Positions 17,334 to 26,392 of a DNA stretch of 64,000 bases are shown here, in pieces (the stretch's first letter is position 1; the number at the start of each line of letters is the position of its first letter). The notes under the pieces were generated by a model, which saw nothing but the letters and a program-made list of their open reading frames with translations, did not search any database and had not been told where the DNA came from. The stretch is taken from assembly GCA_017829075.1 (NCBI GenBank), contig JAGAJA010000088.1, positions 38,369 through 102,368 of the forward strand, written 5' to 3'. A program made the translations under genes and the position numbers. Source of the stretch: Oscillospiraceae bacterium. Its GTDB lineage: Bacteria; Bacillota_A; Clostridia; Oscillospirales; Ruminococcaceae.

Positions 17334-18497
17334 TTATTTTCCGCTTTTGAGCCATTCCTCTGCGACAGCGTCAGCAACAGCCTGAGCCACGGATTTGTCC
17401 AGAGCGCTGGGGATAATATAATCCACAGAAAGCTTGTCGTCCGTCACCAGACCTGCGATAGCGTATGCCGCGGCGAGCTTCATTTCCTCTGTGATAGCCT
17501 TTGCGCGTACCTTGAGCGCGCCCTTGAATACACCGGGGAATACCAGAACATTGTTTATCTGGTTGGGGTAGTCGCTGCGTCCTGTGCCGACGATGAACGC
17601 TCCGCTCTGCTTTGCGAGGTCGTAGGTTATCTCAGGTTCGGGGTTTGCCATCGGGAACAGCACCGGCTTCTCAGCCATGGACTGAACCATTTCCGGAGTT
17701 ACAAGATTGGGCTTGGAAACTCCGACAAAAGCGTCTGCGCCTTTGAGAGCGTCCGCAAGATTGCCCTTGATGTTATCGCGGTTTGTGAGCTTCGCCATTT
17801 CAGCGTGGGCAGGATTTGCGTACTGCTCATCGCGGTTGAGAATGCCACAAAGATCTACCATGATCAGATTGCCAACGCCAAGCTTGAGCAGGAATTTGCC
17901 GATCGCAATTCCTGCGGAGCCTGCGCCGTTTATTACCACGGTAATATCGGACAGTTTCTTTCCGGCAAGCTTGATCGCGTTTATCATTGCCGCGCCGACA
18001 ACGATGGCAGTTCCGTGCTGATCATCGTGGAACACCGGGATATCAAGACGCTCCTTGAGCTTTGCCTCTATCTCGAAGCAGCGGGGCGCAGAGATGTCCT
18101 CAAGGTTTATGCCGCCGAAGCTGTCGGAGATAAGCTCTATTGTGCGCACGATCTCGTCGGGATCCTTGCTCTTGACGCAGAGAGGGAACGCGTCAACGCC
18201 GCCGAATTCCTTGAACAGGCAGCATTTGCCCTCCATGACCGGCATTCCTGCAAGTCCGCCGATGTCACCGAGTCCCAGTACCGCAGTGCCGTCTGTGATA
18301 ACAGCGACAAGGTTGCTGCGGCGGGTGAGCTTATAGGAAAGCTCCGGATCCTTTGCAATCTCAAGGCAGGGCTGCGCAACACCGGGGGTGTACGCGAGGG
18401 AGAGATCCTCTCTTGTTTCGATCTTTGCGCGGGAAACTACTTCAAGCTTTCCGCCCCATTCATAGTGCTTCTGAAGTGCTTTTTCTTTGATATCCAT
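17334..18497 (-). CDS. NAD(P)-dependent malic enzyme
   Basis: Oxidatively decarboxylates malate to pyruvate (reversible). The 387-residue length fits the short bacterial malic enzymes. Conserved blocks are SLAYTPGVAQPC (about 33-44), the metal-binding FHDDQHGTA near residue 155 and the Rossmann glycine loop INGAGSAGIAIG around 190-201. Cofactor preference cannot be read reliably; the family in Clostridia is often NAD-linked. The start is ATG 18497, and the PHP gene ends only 27 bp upstream, so the five minus-strand genes 18525-15517 may be one transcript. Confidence 0.93.
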   Translation of the reverse strand: MDIKEKALQKHYEWGGKLEVVSRAKIETREDLSLAYTPGVAQPCLEIAKDPELSYKLTRRSNLVAVITDGTAVLGLGDIGGLAGMPVMEGKCCLFKEFGGVDAFPLCVKSKDPDEIVRTIELISDSFGGINLEDISAPRCFEIEAKLKERLDIPVFHDDQHGTAIVVGAAMINAIKLAGKKLSDITVVINGAGSAGIAIGKFLLKLGVGNLIMVDLCGILNRDEQYANPAHAEMAKLTNRDNIKGNLADALKGADAFVGVSKPNLVTPEMVQSMAEKPVLFPMANPEPEITYDLAKQSGAFIVGTGRSDYPNQINNVLVFPGVFKGALKVRAKAITEEMKLAAAYAIAGLVTDDKLSVDYIIPSALDKSVAQAVADAVAEEWLKSGK

Positions 18498-18524
18498 TGT
18501 ACTGTCCTTCTTATGTTTTACTTT

Positions 18525-19373
18525 TTATGCTTTACCCTTGTGGTTGATTATTTTTGTAAGGGTATCCTCCGGAGTGAGGTTTGAGCCGATCTGTATTGCG
18601 TAGTGATTATAGAAGCCGTGGAAATCCGAGCCGCCGGTGGTGAGCAGATTATGCGCTGCGGCGATCTCTTGAAGCTGCTTCTGGTCGGATTCGTCGGCGC
18701 TCTGATGCCATACTTCAACTCCGTCTATCTCGCCTGCGGAGGCAAGCTCCTCAAGCAGATCGAAGCTGTCATATACCTTGGGGTGTGCCATGACCGAAAT
18801 TCCTCCGCTTGCCTTTATCAGAGTGGTCACGAAATGAACGTCCGGGTAGAAATCGGCTTCTGAAGCGACCTCTTCAGCGCAGATGCCGTCCTTTACGTCA
18901 AATATCGAGTCATATACGTCGCCGTAAAGTTCAGTTGTATAGCCGTAGTCCATCAGCGCGTGCATGATGTGGCATTTGTAAATTGCCTTGCTTCCTGCGG
19001 AGTAGCGCAGAATGCTTTCCAGCGTGATCGGGTACTTGTCAAGGACTTTGACCGCCATGCGTTTTCCTAGCTCCATTCTGCCGGTGGAAGTGCGCAGGCA
19101 CAGTCCCTCAAGTCTGTCCGGCTTTGCAGGCATATAACAGAGAATATGTACCTTTCTTCCTCGTGTGGAGTCGAACGCGGAAAACTCCACCGCCGGAACT
19201 ACCGCAACGTTGTAGCGTTTTCCGAGAACTGCCGACCGGGAGAGAGAAGCAAGGCTGTCGTGGTCGGTTATTGCAAGACACCGGACATCGTCCCTGTCCG
19301 CCTGACGAATCACGTCTGAAATACCGAGAGATCCGTCGGAAATTGTTGTGTGGCAATGTAAATCTGCTTTCAT
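18525..19373 (-). CDS. PHP-domain phosphoesterase
   Basis: A 282-residue PHP-superfamily metal-dependent phosphoesterase. The N-terminal ADLHCHTTISDGS (residues 3-15) gives the first metal ligands; LAITDHDS and the C-terminal GGSDFHG complete the set. Relatives include YciV-type nucleoside 3',5'-bisphosphate phosphatase/RNase AM, a plausible but unproven activity. I chose ATG 19373, which follows GAGGTGA, over the longer ATG at 19415. An extended -10 promoter lies at 19428-19456. Confidence 0.88.
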   Translation of the reverse strand: MKADLHCHTTISDGSLGISDVIRQADRDDVRCLAITDHDSLASLSRSAVLGKRYNVAVVPAVEFSAFDSTRGRKVHILCYMPAKPDRLEGLCLRTSTGRMELGKRMAVKVLDKYPITLESILRYSAGSKAIYKCHIMHALMDYGYTTELYGDVYDSIFDVKDGICAEEVASEADFYPDVHFVTTLIKASGGISVMAHPKVYDSFDLLEELASAGEIDGVEVWHQSADESDQKQLQEIAAAHNLLTTGGSDFHGFYNHYAIQIGSNLTPEDTLTKIINHKGKA

Positions 19374-19427
19374 TAAGTCACCTCGTCTGTATATCTTAAA
19401 ACTCCGGGGACACATACACTATTTAAT

Positions 19428-19456
19428 ATTATACCACTTATTGCGATTTAATGCAA
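19428..19456 (-). promoter_or_regulatory. Promoter of the PHP-malic enzyme-metF run
   Basis: On the minus strand TTGCAT (19456-19451), 17-bp spacer and TATAAT (19433-19428), preceded by TGG. No other clear promoter was seen before the downstream minus-strand genes. Confidence 0.8.
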
Positions 19457-19523
19457 GTGTTTTTTTAGATTTTAATAAATTATCACGTCAAAGGCGTGCC
19501 GGTGCGCTGTCCCGAAAAAAATA

Positions 19524-19547
19524 AGCCTCCGCAAATTTGCGGAGGCT
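19524..19547 (-). terminator. Terminator of the chemoreceptor gene
   Basis: AGCCTCCGCA pairs with TGCGGAGGCT; on the minus strand the stem is followed by TTATTTTTTT, a strong rho-independent terminator. Confidence 0.9.
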
Positions 19548-19568
19548 CAATCGGGGGCTTATCGGTTA

Positions 19569-21545
19569 TTACAGCGTTTTCAGCTTGAATTTTCTGGTGA
19601 GCTTCTGGAGCAGTTCAGCCTGTCCGTTAAGGATCTGGCTGGAGGCAGCGCTCTTTTCGGCAGTCTGGGCGTTTTTCTGAACGACCTCGGATATCTGGAT
19701 TATGCCGTCGTTTGCCTTGTCGATCATTTCCGCCTGCTCATGCGAGGAAGAATTGATCTGGTTGATTATCTCAATTGATTCCGTGGTGATCTTTACGGCT
19801 TCGTTCAGTGACGCCGCAGTGTCGCTGACGATCTCGCTTCCCTTGTCTACCGCGCTGAGCGTCTGGGAGATAAGGTCTGAGGTACGGCTGACAGCCTTCG
19901 CACATTTGTCAGCAAGGTTTTTCACCTCTTCCGCAACCACCGCAAAGCCCTTTCCGGCTTCACCAGCCCGCGCGGCTTCAACTGCCGCATTGAGTGAGAG
20001 GATATTCGTCTGGAAAGCGATATCGCTTATGGTATTGGATATCGACACGATCTCGGAGGATTTAAGGGAAATATCGTTCATCGCTTCCGTCATTTCAATT
20101 ATCCGGTTATTGCTCTCCGTGATACGATTGCCGGCTGTATGGGTCTTTTGGCTTGCAATTTCTGCGCTTTCGGCATTGGAGTTTACCTTATCTTTAAGCT
20201 CGGTTATCAGCCTCAGAAGCTGCTCAACATAATCCGCCTGCCTTGAAACGCTTTCTGAAAGGGACGATGCGCCGCCGGAGATATCTACTGCGCCTGTATT
20301 TACCTCGGAAGCAGACGCGCCTATCCTGCCTATTGCATCGCTTAATCCCACCGAGATATCGTTCAGTGAATTTGCGATCTTCTCGAAATCCCCGCGGAAT
20401 TCCACATCGGTGGTGAAATCAAATATTCCGTGTGACATTTTTTCGCTGGAGGAGGTTATTTCCTCAACATACAATTTCAGCGCAGAAACTGTTTTGTTGA
20501 CGCTTTCGCCAAGCTCGCCTATTTCATCGTTGTGCTTAATATCCACTGAAACATTCAGGTCGCCCTCCGCAACCTTGCTCATGGCGCTCTGGATCTTACG
20601 GATAGGTTTAATGATGCTGTTCGCGTTTCCTACAATGACGACTGCGGATACAGCAATGCAGATCAGTACACACGCTACTGTAAGAAGAATGCAGCCCCAC
20701 GTGCCGCTGAGGAATTCCGCGCTTTCCGCTTCAATTCCGATTACCCAGCCGTCAGTTCCGTCTATCGGGGAATACACCGCATATTTGTCTATCCCGCTCT
20801 CTTTGTATTCCCCGGAAATAGTTTCTCCGGAAGAAAGGGCAACCGCGGTTTTCTCAAGCTCTGCCTTGCCGGAAAGGGAAGCGTCCTCCTGTGCAGCCTG
20901 CGCCGCGTTAAATCTCGAATTCACCTTTTCCTGATCCCTGTGGGCGATAACAGTTCCGCTGCTGTTAAGGACATATGCCAGACCGGAACTGCCAATATTG
21001 ATCTCAGAGGCGATCTCAGACAGCATTCCTGCGTCAAGGGACATATATATCACACCGACGGTTGGGGAAGCGACGTGCTTTCCTGTCTTTATCAGCGTTG
21101 AAGCAATATAAACGGTATACCTGCCGTCCTCGGTGAATTCCGGGTCGGAGATAACGGTTTCCCCCTCCAGCGCAGGCTTGAACCAGTTTTTCCCGCTCAT
21201 GTCCTCGCCGTAAAGGTTTATTCCGGAGATATCTGTGATATTATAGTCTATAAATCCGTAATATTCGGCTTTTTCCGCCAGAAGTTCAACTTTTTTCTCC
21301 GCAGCGAAAACGTCGTTTGAAAGCTGGGTATTCATTCCCAGCTCCTTTACCAGCATTTTTGAGCGCATCAGCGCATTCTCAATTTCACCGGAAGCCGCTC
21401 TGACCGTTTCGGTCATTGTCTGCCTGAGTATATTCATGGAGCTTATGTAGCTTGATACAGCTCCTATCGTTCCGGTCAGCACTACCGAGATGATAACAAC
21501 GGATAGAAAACGAACCAGCATTTTGGCTTTTATTGTGTTTTTCAT
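19569..21545 (-). CDS. Methyl-accepting chemotaxis protein with Cache sensor
   Basis: A 658-residue transmembrane chemoreceptor. One membrane helix near 13-34 and a second near 285-307 bracket an extracellular double-Cache-like domain for small ligands. A HAMP linker follows, then the cytoplasmic coiled coil with the conserved hairpin tip [19 protein letters not shown] around residues 525-545. It should signal through CheA/CheW, neither of which is in this window, and its ligand is unknown. The ATG follows GGAGGA; promoter at 21591-21619. Confidence 0.93.
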   Translation of the reverse strand: MKNTIKAKMLVRFLSVVIISVVLTGTIGAVSSYISSMNILRQTMTETVRAASGEIENALMRSKMLVKELGMNTQLSNDVFAAEKKVELLAEKAEYYGFIDYNITDISGINLYGEDMSGKNWFKPALEGETVISDPEFTEDGRYTVYIASTLIKTGKHVASPTVGVIYMSLDAGMLSEIASEINIGSSGLAYVLNSSGTVIAHRDQEKVNSRFNAAQAAQEDASLSGKAELEKTAVALSSGETISGEYKESGIDKYAVYSPIDGTDGWVIGIEAESAEFLSGTWGCILLTVACVLICIAVSAVVIVGNANSIIKPIRKIQSAMSKVAEGDLNVSVDIKHNDEIGELGESVNKTVSALKLYVEEITSSSEKMSHGIFDFTTDVEFRGDFEKIANSLNDISVGLSDAIGRIGASASEVNTGAVDISGGASSLSESVSRQADYVEQLLRLITELKDKVNSNAESAEIASQKTHTAGNRITESNNRIIEMTEAMNDISLKSSEIVSISNTISDIAFQTNILSLNAAVEAARAGEAGKGFAVVAEEVKNLADKCAKAVSRTSDLISQTLSAVDKGSEIVSDTAASLNEAVKITTESIEIINQINSSSHEQAEMIDKANDGIIQISEVVQKNAQTAEKSAASSQILNGQAELLQKLTRKFKLKTL

Positions 21546-21590
21546 CTGTTATATGTCCTCCATTTTAAAAGAAACCGATTACATATAAAT

Positions 21591-21619
21591 ATTTTAACAT
21601 AATAACATAAATATTTCAA
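21591..21619 (-). promoter_or_regulatory. Promoter of the chemoreceptor gene
   Basis: Minus strand TTGAAA (21619-21614), 17-bp spacer, TAAAAT (21596-21591), with TG before the -10. No sigma-28-type motility promoter was seen. Confidence 0.7.
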
Positions 21620-21752
21620 TATGTGTTTTGACGAAATAAACTTAATATTTATATTAATATTAGCCAAATCTGCTTAATGAAATATGCGATTTATATAAAC
21701 CTGTTGTTACCTTATCCATTAATCACCGTAATAACCATTTTCTGCAAAAAAA

Positions 21753-21871
21753 TCCTGCCCAAGGCGTAGCCGATAAAGCAGTTTCGCCGAGCCAACACCT
21801 TCACTTTTGGGAAGGTAGTTTTGCTCGGCGAGTCAAAAAATGCTTTATCGGCAACACGTTAACGGGCAGGA
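21753..21871. repeat. Long hairpin repeat, CCGATAAAGCA family, copy 1
   Basis: A nested inverted repeat. The outer stem is TCCTGCCC/GGGCAGGA (21753-21760, 21864-21871); the inner arms carry GCCGATAAAGCA and TGCTTTATCGGC, then CGCCGAGC and GCTCGGCG. Read on the minus strand it ends in GGGCAGGATTTTTTT just after the rubrerythrin gene, so it can serve as that gene's terminator. Its minus-strand sequence matches the plus strand of copy 2 at 24111 over CCGATAAAGCAnTTTTTGAC and GCCGAGCAAA. Confidence 0.75.
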
Positions 21872-21900
21872 AGAAAAACTTGTTGAGTGTGAGTCGAAAA

Positions 21901-22446
21901 TCAATAGTTTTCAGCGCTTATTTCAAAATAGCTCTGGGGGTGAGCGCATACAGGGCATACTTCGGGGGCCTTTGTTCCAACAACGATATGACCGCAGTTA
22001 CGGCATTCCCATACCTTTACATCGCTCTTCTCGAATACTGCCGCTGTTTCAACGTTTTTGAGCAGAGCGCGGTAGCGTTCCTCGTGATGCTTTTCGATCG
22101 CGCCTACCATGCGGAATTTCGCAGCCAGTTCGGGGAATCCCTCCTCCTCGGCAGTTTTGGCGAAGCCCTCGTACATATCCGTCCACTCGTAGTTCTCGCC
22201 GTCCGCTGCTGCCGCTAGATTTGCCGCGGTATCGCCTATTCCGTTAAGCTCCTTGAACCACATTTTTGCGTGTTCCTTCTCGTTTTCAGCGGTCTTGAGA
22301 AACAGGGCTGCTATCTGCTCAAATCCCTGCTTTTTAGCCACAGACGCGAAATATGTATACTTGTTTCTTGCGCCGGATTCTCCGTCGAATGCCGCCTGGA
22401 GATTTTTTTCGGTCTGGGTGCCTGCATATTTGTTATTATTTGCCAT
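21901..22446 (-). CDS. rbr: Rubrerythrin
   Basis: A non-haem di-iron peroxidase that reduces hydrogen peroxide in anaerobes. The 181-residue protein has an N-terminal four-helix bundle with the iron ligands in [21 protein letters not shown] and EKHHEERY, then a C-terminal rubredoxin-like [Fe(SCys)4] site with CRNCG and CPVCAH. GGAGG before ATG 22446 selects this start over the in-frame start five codons upstream. The gene is monocistronic, with promoter 22494-22522 and a hairpin repeat just downstream. Expression may respond to oxygen, but no operator was recognised. Confidence 0.95.
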   Translation of the reverse strand: MANNNKYAGTQTEKNLQAAFDGESGARNKYTYFASVAKKQGFEQIAALFLKTAENEKEHAKMWFKELNGIGDTAANLAAAADGENYEWTDMYEGFAKTAEEEGFPELAAKFRMVGAIEKHHEERYRALLKNVETAAVFEKSDVKVWECRNCGHIVVGTKAPEVCPVCAHPQSYFEISAENY

Positions 22447-22493
22447 GGTGAATACCTCCATATAATAGAAAATAAGATTGGTTCGCTGATATT

Positions 22494-22522
22494 ATGATAG
22501 CACTTTTTATTTCATGTGTCAA
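22494..22522 (-). promoter_or_regulatory. Promoter of rubrerythrin
   Basis: Minus strand TTGACA (22522-22517), 17-bp spacer, TATCAT (22499-22494) preceded by TGC. Confidence 0.8.
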
Positions 22523-22622
22523 TATAAATTAAGAAATATTATTGCTTTTTGGCTTACAGAATAACGTTTTTTCATTTCATGTTGTTTTTTCTAAAAAAAG
22601 TAAATTATTTTCCTGAAAAATA

Positions 22623-22651
22623 TTGACTTTCAATAAAATTAGTGATATAAT
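22623..22651 (+). promoter_or_regulatory. Promoter of the GGDEF protein gene
   Basis: TTGACT at 22623-22628, 17-bp spacer, TATAAT at 22646-22651 with TG at 22643-22644. It faces away from the rubrerythrin promoter; the intervening 100 bp is AT-rich and otherwise featureless. Confidence 0.8.
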
Positions 22652-22764
22652 AGGACAGATTATTATATTTCTCTCTTTGTGGCTCTCTTTTGCAACCCTT
22701 TGTGATTTGTAAAGCTGTAAACATAGTGCAGATAAGCGCGAAAAATAAAGAATGGGGAAAAATT

Positions 22765-24090
22765 ATGAAGAAAATATGGGGATTTTTTGAAAATCTTGGA
22801 GAAAGCGTTTATGCTGCTGACGCTGAAACCTATGAGATGCTATACATGAACCGCAGAGCGATGGAGCTTTACGGTATAAAGGATTACGCCGGCAGGAAAT
22901 GCTATGAGGTGCTTCAGAAGTGCAGCGCTCCCTGCGCGGTATGCAACAACCGCAAACTTGTTGAGGGACAGTTTACAGAGTGGCAGTTCTTTAACCCCAC
23001 ACTTGGGAAATATTTCATGCTCAAGGATACGGTTGTTGAGGAAGACGGCAGACGGATCCGCATGGAGATTGCAATAGACGCGAGCGACCGGGTAAATCAG
23101 CGAACCAAGCTTGGAAAATATGAAAATCTCGAAGCAATGGTAAACAACTGCATAAGATTTGCTTCACATGAGCCTGATCCGGACAAATCGCTCAATATCC
23201 TGCTGGAATTTCTGGGAATAGCGCTGAAGGGCGAACGCGCATACATATTTGAGAAGAACGAAACTGGCGGGGACGATAACACCTATGAATGGACGGCGGC
23301 GGGAGTTACTCCTGAAAAGGACAATCTCCAGAACCTGCCGGCGGAGGTATGCGCCAACTGGTACAGGAATTTCAGCGAAAACAGGAGCATAGCATTCAGC
23401 GACCTTGAGGATATGCGCGATTCCGACCCGCTCCAGTACTACAACCTCAAGCGTCAGGGAATTCATTCGATCGTAGTCGTTCCGATTTATGACAACAAGC
23501 AGGCTATCGGATTTTTCGGTATTGACAATCCTCCTGAGCAGAATTTGGATTACGCGCGCAATCTTCTCCAGATCGTGGGATATTTCATTCTGTCCACGCT
23601 GAAACGGAGAAACCTTGTAAATCAGCTTCGGGAGCTGAGCTACCGTGATCAGCTTACTGAAATAGGAAACCGCCACGCAATGGAGCGCTGGATAACCAAG
23701 AAGGGCGGTTCGGGGCATATCGGCGTTGTTTACGGCGATATAACCGGACTGAAGCGCAAAAATGACACCGAGGGTCATGAAGCGGGAGATAGACTTATCT
23801 GCGATGCGGCGGACTGTTTTAAGAGGGCTTTCGGCGAGTACGCAATGTTCCGTATCGGCGGTGACGAGCTGCTTGCGCTGTGCGCTCCGATAGATGAAGC
23901 TGAGCTTTACAGCCGTGTGGAGCTGTTGAAGAACTATTCATCGGAAAAAGCGGTCAATATTGCTGTGGGCGCTGTCTGGCGCGAGCAGGGCGGTAATGAC
24001 GTACATAAGCTGATGAGCGAAGCAGAGAAGATCATGTATGACGAGAAGAGCGAATACTATCTGACCAGCGGAATTGAGCGCAGAAGATAG
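22765..24090 (+). CDS. PAS-GAF-GGDEF protein, probable diguanylate cyclase
   Basis: A 441-residue cytoplasmic signalling protein. Residues ~10-110 form a PAS-like domain with a Cys cluster (CSAPCAVC) that could bind a metal or sense redox state. Residues ~125-275 look like a GAF domain. The C-terminal GGDEF domain, preceded by SYRDQLTEIGNRHA, has GGDEL at 365-369 in place of GGDEF/GGEEF; the last residue change is tolerated in some cyclases. No EAL domain is present. ATG 22765 is preferred over the earlier start at 22690, but its ribosome binding site is weak (GGGGA). Confidence 0.85.
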   Translation: MKKIWGFFENLGESVYAADAETYEMLYMNRRAMELYGIKDYAGRKCYEVLQKCSAPCAVCNNRKLVEGQFTEWQFFNPTLGKYFMLKDTVVEEDGRRIRMEIAIDASDRVNQRTKLGKYENLEAMVNNCIRFASHEPDPDKSLNILLEFLGIALKGERAYIFEKNETGGDDNTYEWTAAGVTPEKDNLQNLPAEVCANWYRNFSENRSIAFSDLEDMRDSDPLQYYNLKRQGIHSIVVVPIYDNKQAIGFFGIDNPPEQNLDYARNLLQIVGYFILSTLKRRNLVNQLRELSYRDQLTEIGNRHAMERWITKKGGSGHIGVVYGDITGLKRKNDTEGHEAGDRLICDAADCFKRAFGEYAMFRIGGDELLALCAPIDEAELYSRVELLKNYSSEKAVNIAVGAVWREQGGNDVHKLMSEAEKIMYDEKSEYYLTSGIERRR

Positions 24091-24110
24091 TTCCGCACTG
24101 AATATGAAGA

Positions 24111-24267
24111 AAACGGCAGTTCTGTTTAGCGCGTTGCCAAAAGGGGCACGCCTTAGGGCGCTACCGATAAAGCAGTTTTTGACCTGCCGAGCAAATCATC
24201 TGTGAAAAAGATGAAGTGTCGGCGAGGCGGAACTGCCCAAAGGGGCACCCTTTAGGGACTGCCGTTT
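24111..24267. repeat. Long hairpin repeat, CCGATAAAGCA family, copy 2
   Basis: Outer arms AAACGGCAGT (24111-24120) and ACTGCCGTTT (24258-24267) enclose about 137 bp that share CCGATAAAGCAGTTTTTGAC and GCCGAGCAAA with copy 1 at 21753 (opposite orientation). It also contains GGGGCAC units repeated at 24133 and 24242. A T-rich stretch follows, so it can terminate the GGDEF gene transcript. Confidence 0.7.
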
Positions 24268-24333
24268 GTTTTAAAAAAATTAGCGGAATTGTACTGGCAA
24301 GCGACAGTTTTTATAAAAAATTAGAAATAGGGG

Positions 24334-24362
24334 TTGACAAGAGAAAGTTTTAGTGCTATAAT
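24334..24362 (+). promoter_or_regulatory. Consensus promoter of the leader/ABC exporter operon
   Basis: TTGACA at 24334-24339, 17-bp spacer, TATAAT at 24357-24362 with TGC before it: a full consensus, extended -10 promoter, the strongest by match in the window. It precedes the leader ORF at 24393. Confidence 0.9.
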
Positions 24363-24383
24363 AATTCCATTATTTTGAAAGGA

Positions 24384-24539
24384 GGCAGACAAATGTTAGC
24401 AGTTAATCGTTATCGCATGACCATAATACCACCCGGAAATGAGCCTTTGTCTGCCGATATCGGAATGCGGAATTACCCGTATTCCGCCTGATGAGAGCCA
24501 GAAGCGCGCATTTCTGTATGGAATGCGCGCTTTTTGTTT
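24384..24539 (+). promoter_or_regulatory. Candidate transcription attenuator of the ABC exporter operon
   Basis: Four pairing elements. (1) GGCAGACAAA (24384-24393, overlapping the leader's ribosome binding site and start) pairs perfectly with TTTGTCTGCC (24446-24455). (2) GCGGAAT (24467-24473) pairs with ATTCCGC (24481-24487). (3) Terminator AGCGCGCATT (24503-24512) with AATGCGCGCT (24522-24531), then TTTTTGTTT. (4) An alternative: GGAATGCG (24462-24469) with CGCATTTC (24507-24514), one G-U pair, which would break the terminator. GGAATGCG also copies the right arm of the terminator, as expected for an antiterminator. Ribosome stalling on the leader would decide between the two forms. Confidence 0.75.
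24393..24491 (+). CDS. 32-residue leader peptide
   Basis: A short ORF, ATG 24393 to TGA 24489-24491, with an excellent AAAGGAGG site at 24378-24385. It begins MLAVNRYRMT, continues through IIPPGNEPLS and ends RNYPYSA. It has no signal peptide or membrane segment and lies between a consensus promoter and an intrinsic terminator upstream of two ABC exporter genes, as regulatory leader peptides do. Its own ribosome binding region can pair with 24446-24455. Its role is most likely to sense ribosome stalling, not to make a functional product. It resembles no leader peptide I recognise. Confidence 0.8.
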   Translation: MLAVNRYRMTIIPPGNEPLSADIGMRNYPYSA

Positions 24540-24589
24540 GGAGATAATGCAGGCTTAGTAATAATGTTTTGGGAAAGGAATGGTAATAT

Positions 24590-26392
24590 TTGAAACAGAA
24601 AGAGAAAAAATCGGCGCTGTCAAATGTGATGTATATGCTGAAGATACTGTGGCAGGGCAGCCGGGGATATGTTATTTACACGTTCATCAAGGAGTTCAAC
24701 GAGAACGTGTTCTGGACGATTTTTTCGGTATATCTGACCGAGTGGATATACATTGCTATCGAGAACAAAACTCCGTTCACGGCGCTGGTATCCTTTGTGG
24801 GCGCAATGTGCATCGGACATATCTGTATCCACATTACGGCGGCAATTCATCAGGTCTGCGAAAAGCAGTTCCTGCCGAAGATGTATCAGAGCTTCTACAA
24901 GCGGGTCATTGCAAAGTCGCTGTCAATGGAGTATTCCCAGTTTGAGAAGCCGGAATTCTACGACAAATACACCCGTGCGCTGAATGAGTGCCAGCTCCGG
25001 GGAAGCACGCTTCTTTATTGCTCGGCATACCTTGTAGCCGGGATAGCGTCTGTCATTGCGGCAACGATAATTGTTGCAGACGTTGATCCGGTGCTGCTGG
25101 TGTTTATAGTGCCAATGGTGGCAGTCTCGATGCTTTTTGGCAAGAAAGAGGGGGATCTGTACTACTCTCTGGATTTCTCGAATACCCGTGACGGTCGCAC
25201 CGGAAGCTATGTGAAACGCGTGTTTTATGAGAAGAAATATGCGGGCGAGCTGCGCCTTTTCGGAATAGGAAAGCTGCTTCTTGCACGTCACGAAAAGGCA
25301 TACAGCGAAATGCAGGAAAGAAACCGGCAGATACGCAGAAAACTTTGCATTATCGAGCCGCTGAAATGGATACTCTACAATCTCTTGTCAACAATTCTTC
25401 CGTATCTGTATATTGCTTTTGTATTGAATGCAGGCGACGCGCAGACTGCGGCTTATGTTGCGATGATACCTGCGCTCAGCACTCTTTCCTGGAGGACTTC
25501 GGACGCAATGGAGCTTCTGGTAACTCTTGCTAAGGAAAGCGCGTTTGTAAGCAACCTGCGGGAGTTTCTGTCCTATGAGCCGAAATCGGACAGCGCTTCC
25601 CTAAAAACCGCCGAATGCCTGTCAGATATTGAAATAAAGGACATGGGATTTACCTACGACGGCGCGGAAAAGCCTACTCTTCATGACGTGAATATGACGA
25701 TCCGGAAGGGCGAGAAGATCGCGATTGTCGGACATAACGGCGCGGGAAAAACCACTCTGGTGAAGCTTATTATGGGACTGTACAATGCCACCGAGGGGGA
25801 GATAGACATTAGCGGCGAGAATATAAACGCCTACGAGCCGAAATCACTGCACAGCCGCTTCGGAACGGTGTTTCAGGACTTGCAGGTGTTCGCGCTTCCG
25901 CTTTCGCACAACGTGTTGATGCACAAGCCGAAAAATGACGAGGAGCGGCGGCTTGTGGAGGAGTCGCTGAGAAAGGCGCAGTTCGGGGATAAGCTGGACA
26001 GCCTTGAAAACGGAATAGATACCATGGTGACAAAGGAATTTGACGAGAACGGAATGGGACTTTCCGGCGGCGAAGCGCAGAAGATAGCCATTGCGAGGGT
26101 ATTTGCCCGCAAGCCGGATATAGTTATACTTGACGAGCCGTCCTCCGCGCTTGACCCTATCGCAGAGTACAATATGTACAGGAATATGCTCACTGCCACT
26201 GACGGGGAAACTGTGATCTTTATAAGCCACCGGCTTTCCGCGACAAGGGACGCAGACCGTATCTATATGTTTGAGAACGGAACAGTAATCGAGCAGGGAA
26301 CTCACGCGGAGCTTATGGAGCTTAACGGTAAGTACGCAGAGATGTGGAAATTACAGGCGCAGAACTATCTTGCGGAGGAGGTGACGGCATGA
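24590..26392 (+). CDS. ABC exporter half-transporter, subunit 1
   Basis: A 600-residue fused permease-ATPase of the exporter type. The first ~330 residues form the membrane domain with about six helices; the ATPase follows with Walker A GHNGAGKTT (381-389), signature LSGGEAQ, Walker B VILDEPSSALD and the switch His in FISHRLS. The start is TTG 24590, with AAAGGA about 9 nt upstream; the nearest in-frame ATG is 13 codons later. It overlaps subunit 2 by four bases (ATGA), so they probably act as a heterodimer. The substrate is unknown; lantibiotic, peptide or drug export are all possible. Confidence 0.9.
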   Translation: MKQKEKKSALSNVMYMLKILWQGSRGYVIYTFIKEFNENVFWTIFSVYLTEWIYIAIENKTPFTALVSFVGAMCIGHICIHITAAIHQVCEKQFLPKMYQSFYKRVIAKSLSMEYSQFEKPEFYDKYTRALNECQLRGSTLLYCSAYLVAGIASVIAATIIVADVDPVLLVFIVPMVAVSMLFGKKEGDLYYSLDFSNTRDGRTGSYVKRVFYEKKYAGELRLFGIGKLLLARHEKAYSEMQERNRQIRRKLCIIEPLKWILYNLLSTILPYLYIAFVLNAGDAQTAAYVAMIPALSTLSWRTSDAMELLVTLAKESAFVSNLREFLSYEPKSDSASLKTAECLSDIEIKDMGFTYDGAEKPTLHDVNMTIRKGEKIAIVGHNGAGKTTLVKLIMGLYNATEGEIDISGENINAYEPKSLHSRFGTVFQDLQVFALPLSHNVLMHKPKNDEERRLVEESLRKAQFGDKLDSLENGIDTMVTKEFDENGMGLSGGEAQKIAIARVFARKPDIVILDEPSSALDPIAEYNMYRNMLTATDGETVIFISHRLSATRDADRIYMFENGTVIEQGTHAELMELNGKYAEMWKLQAQNYLAEEVTA

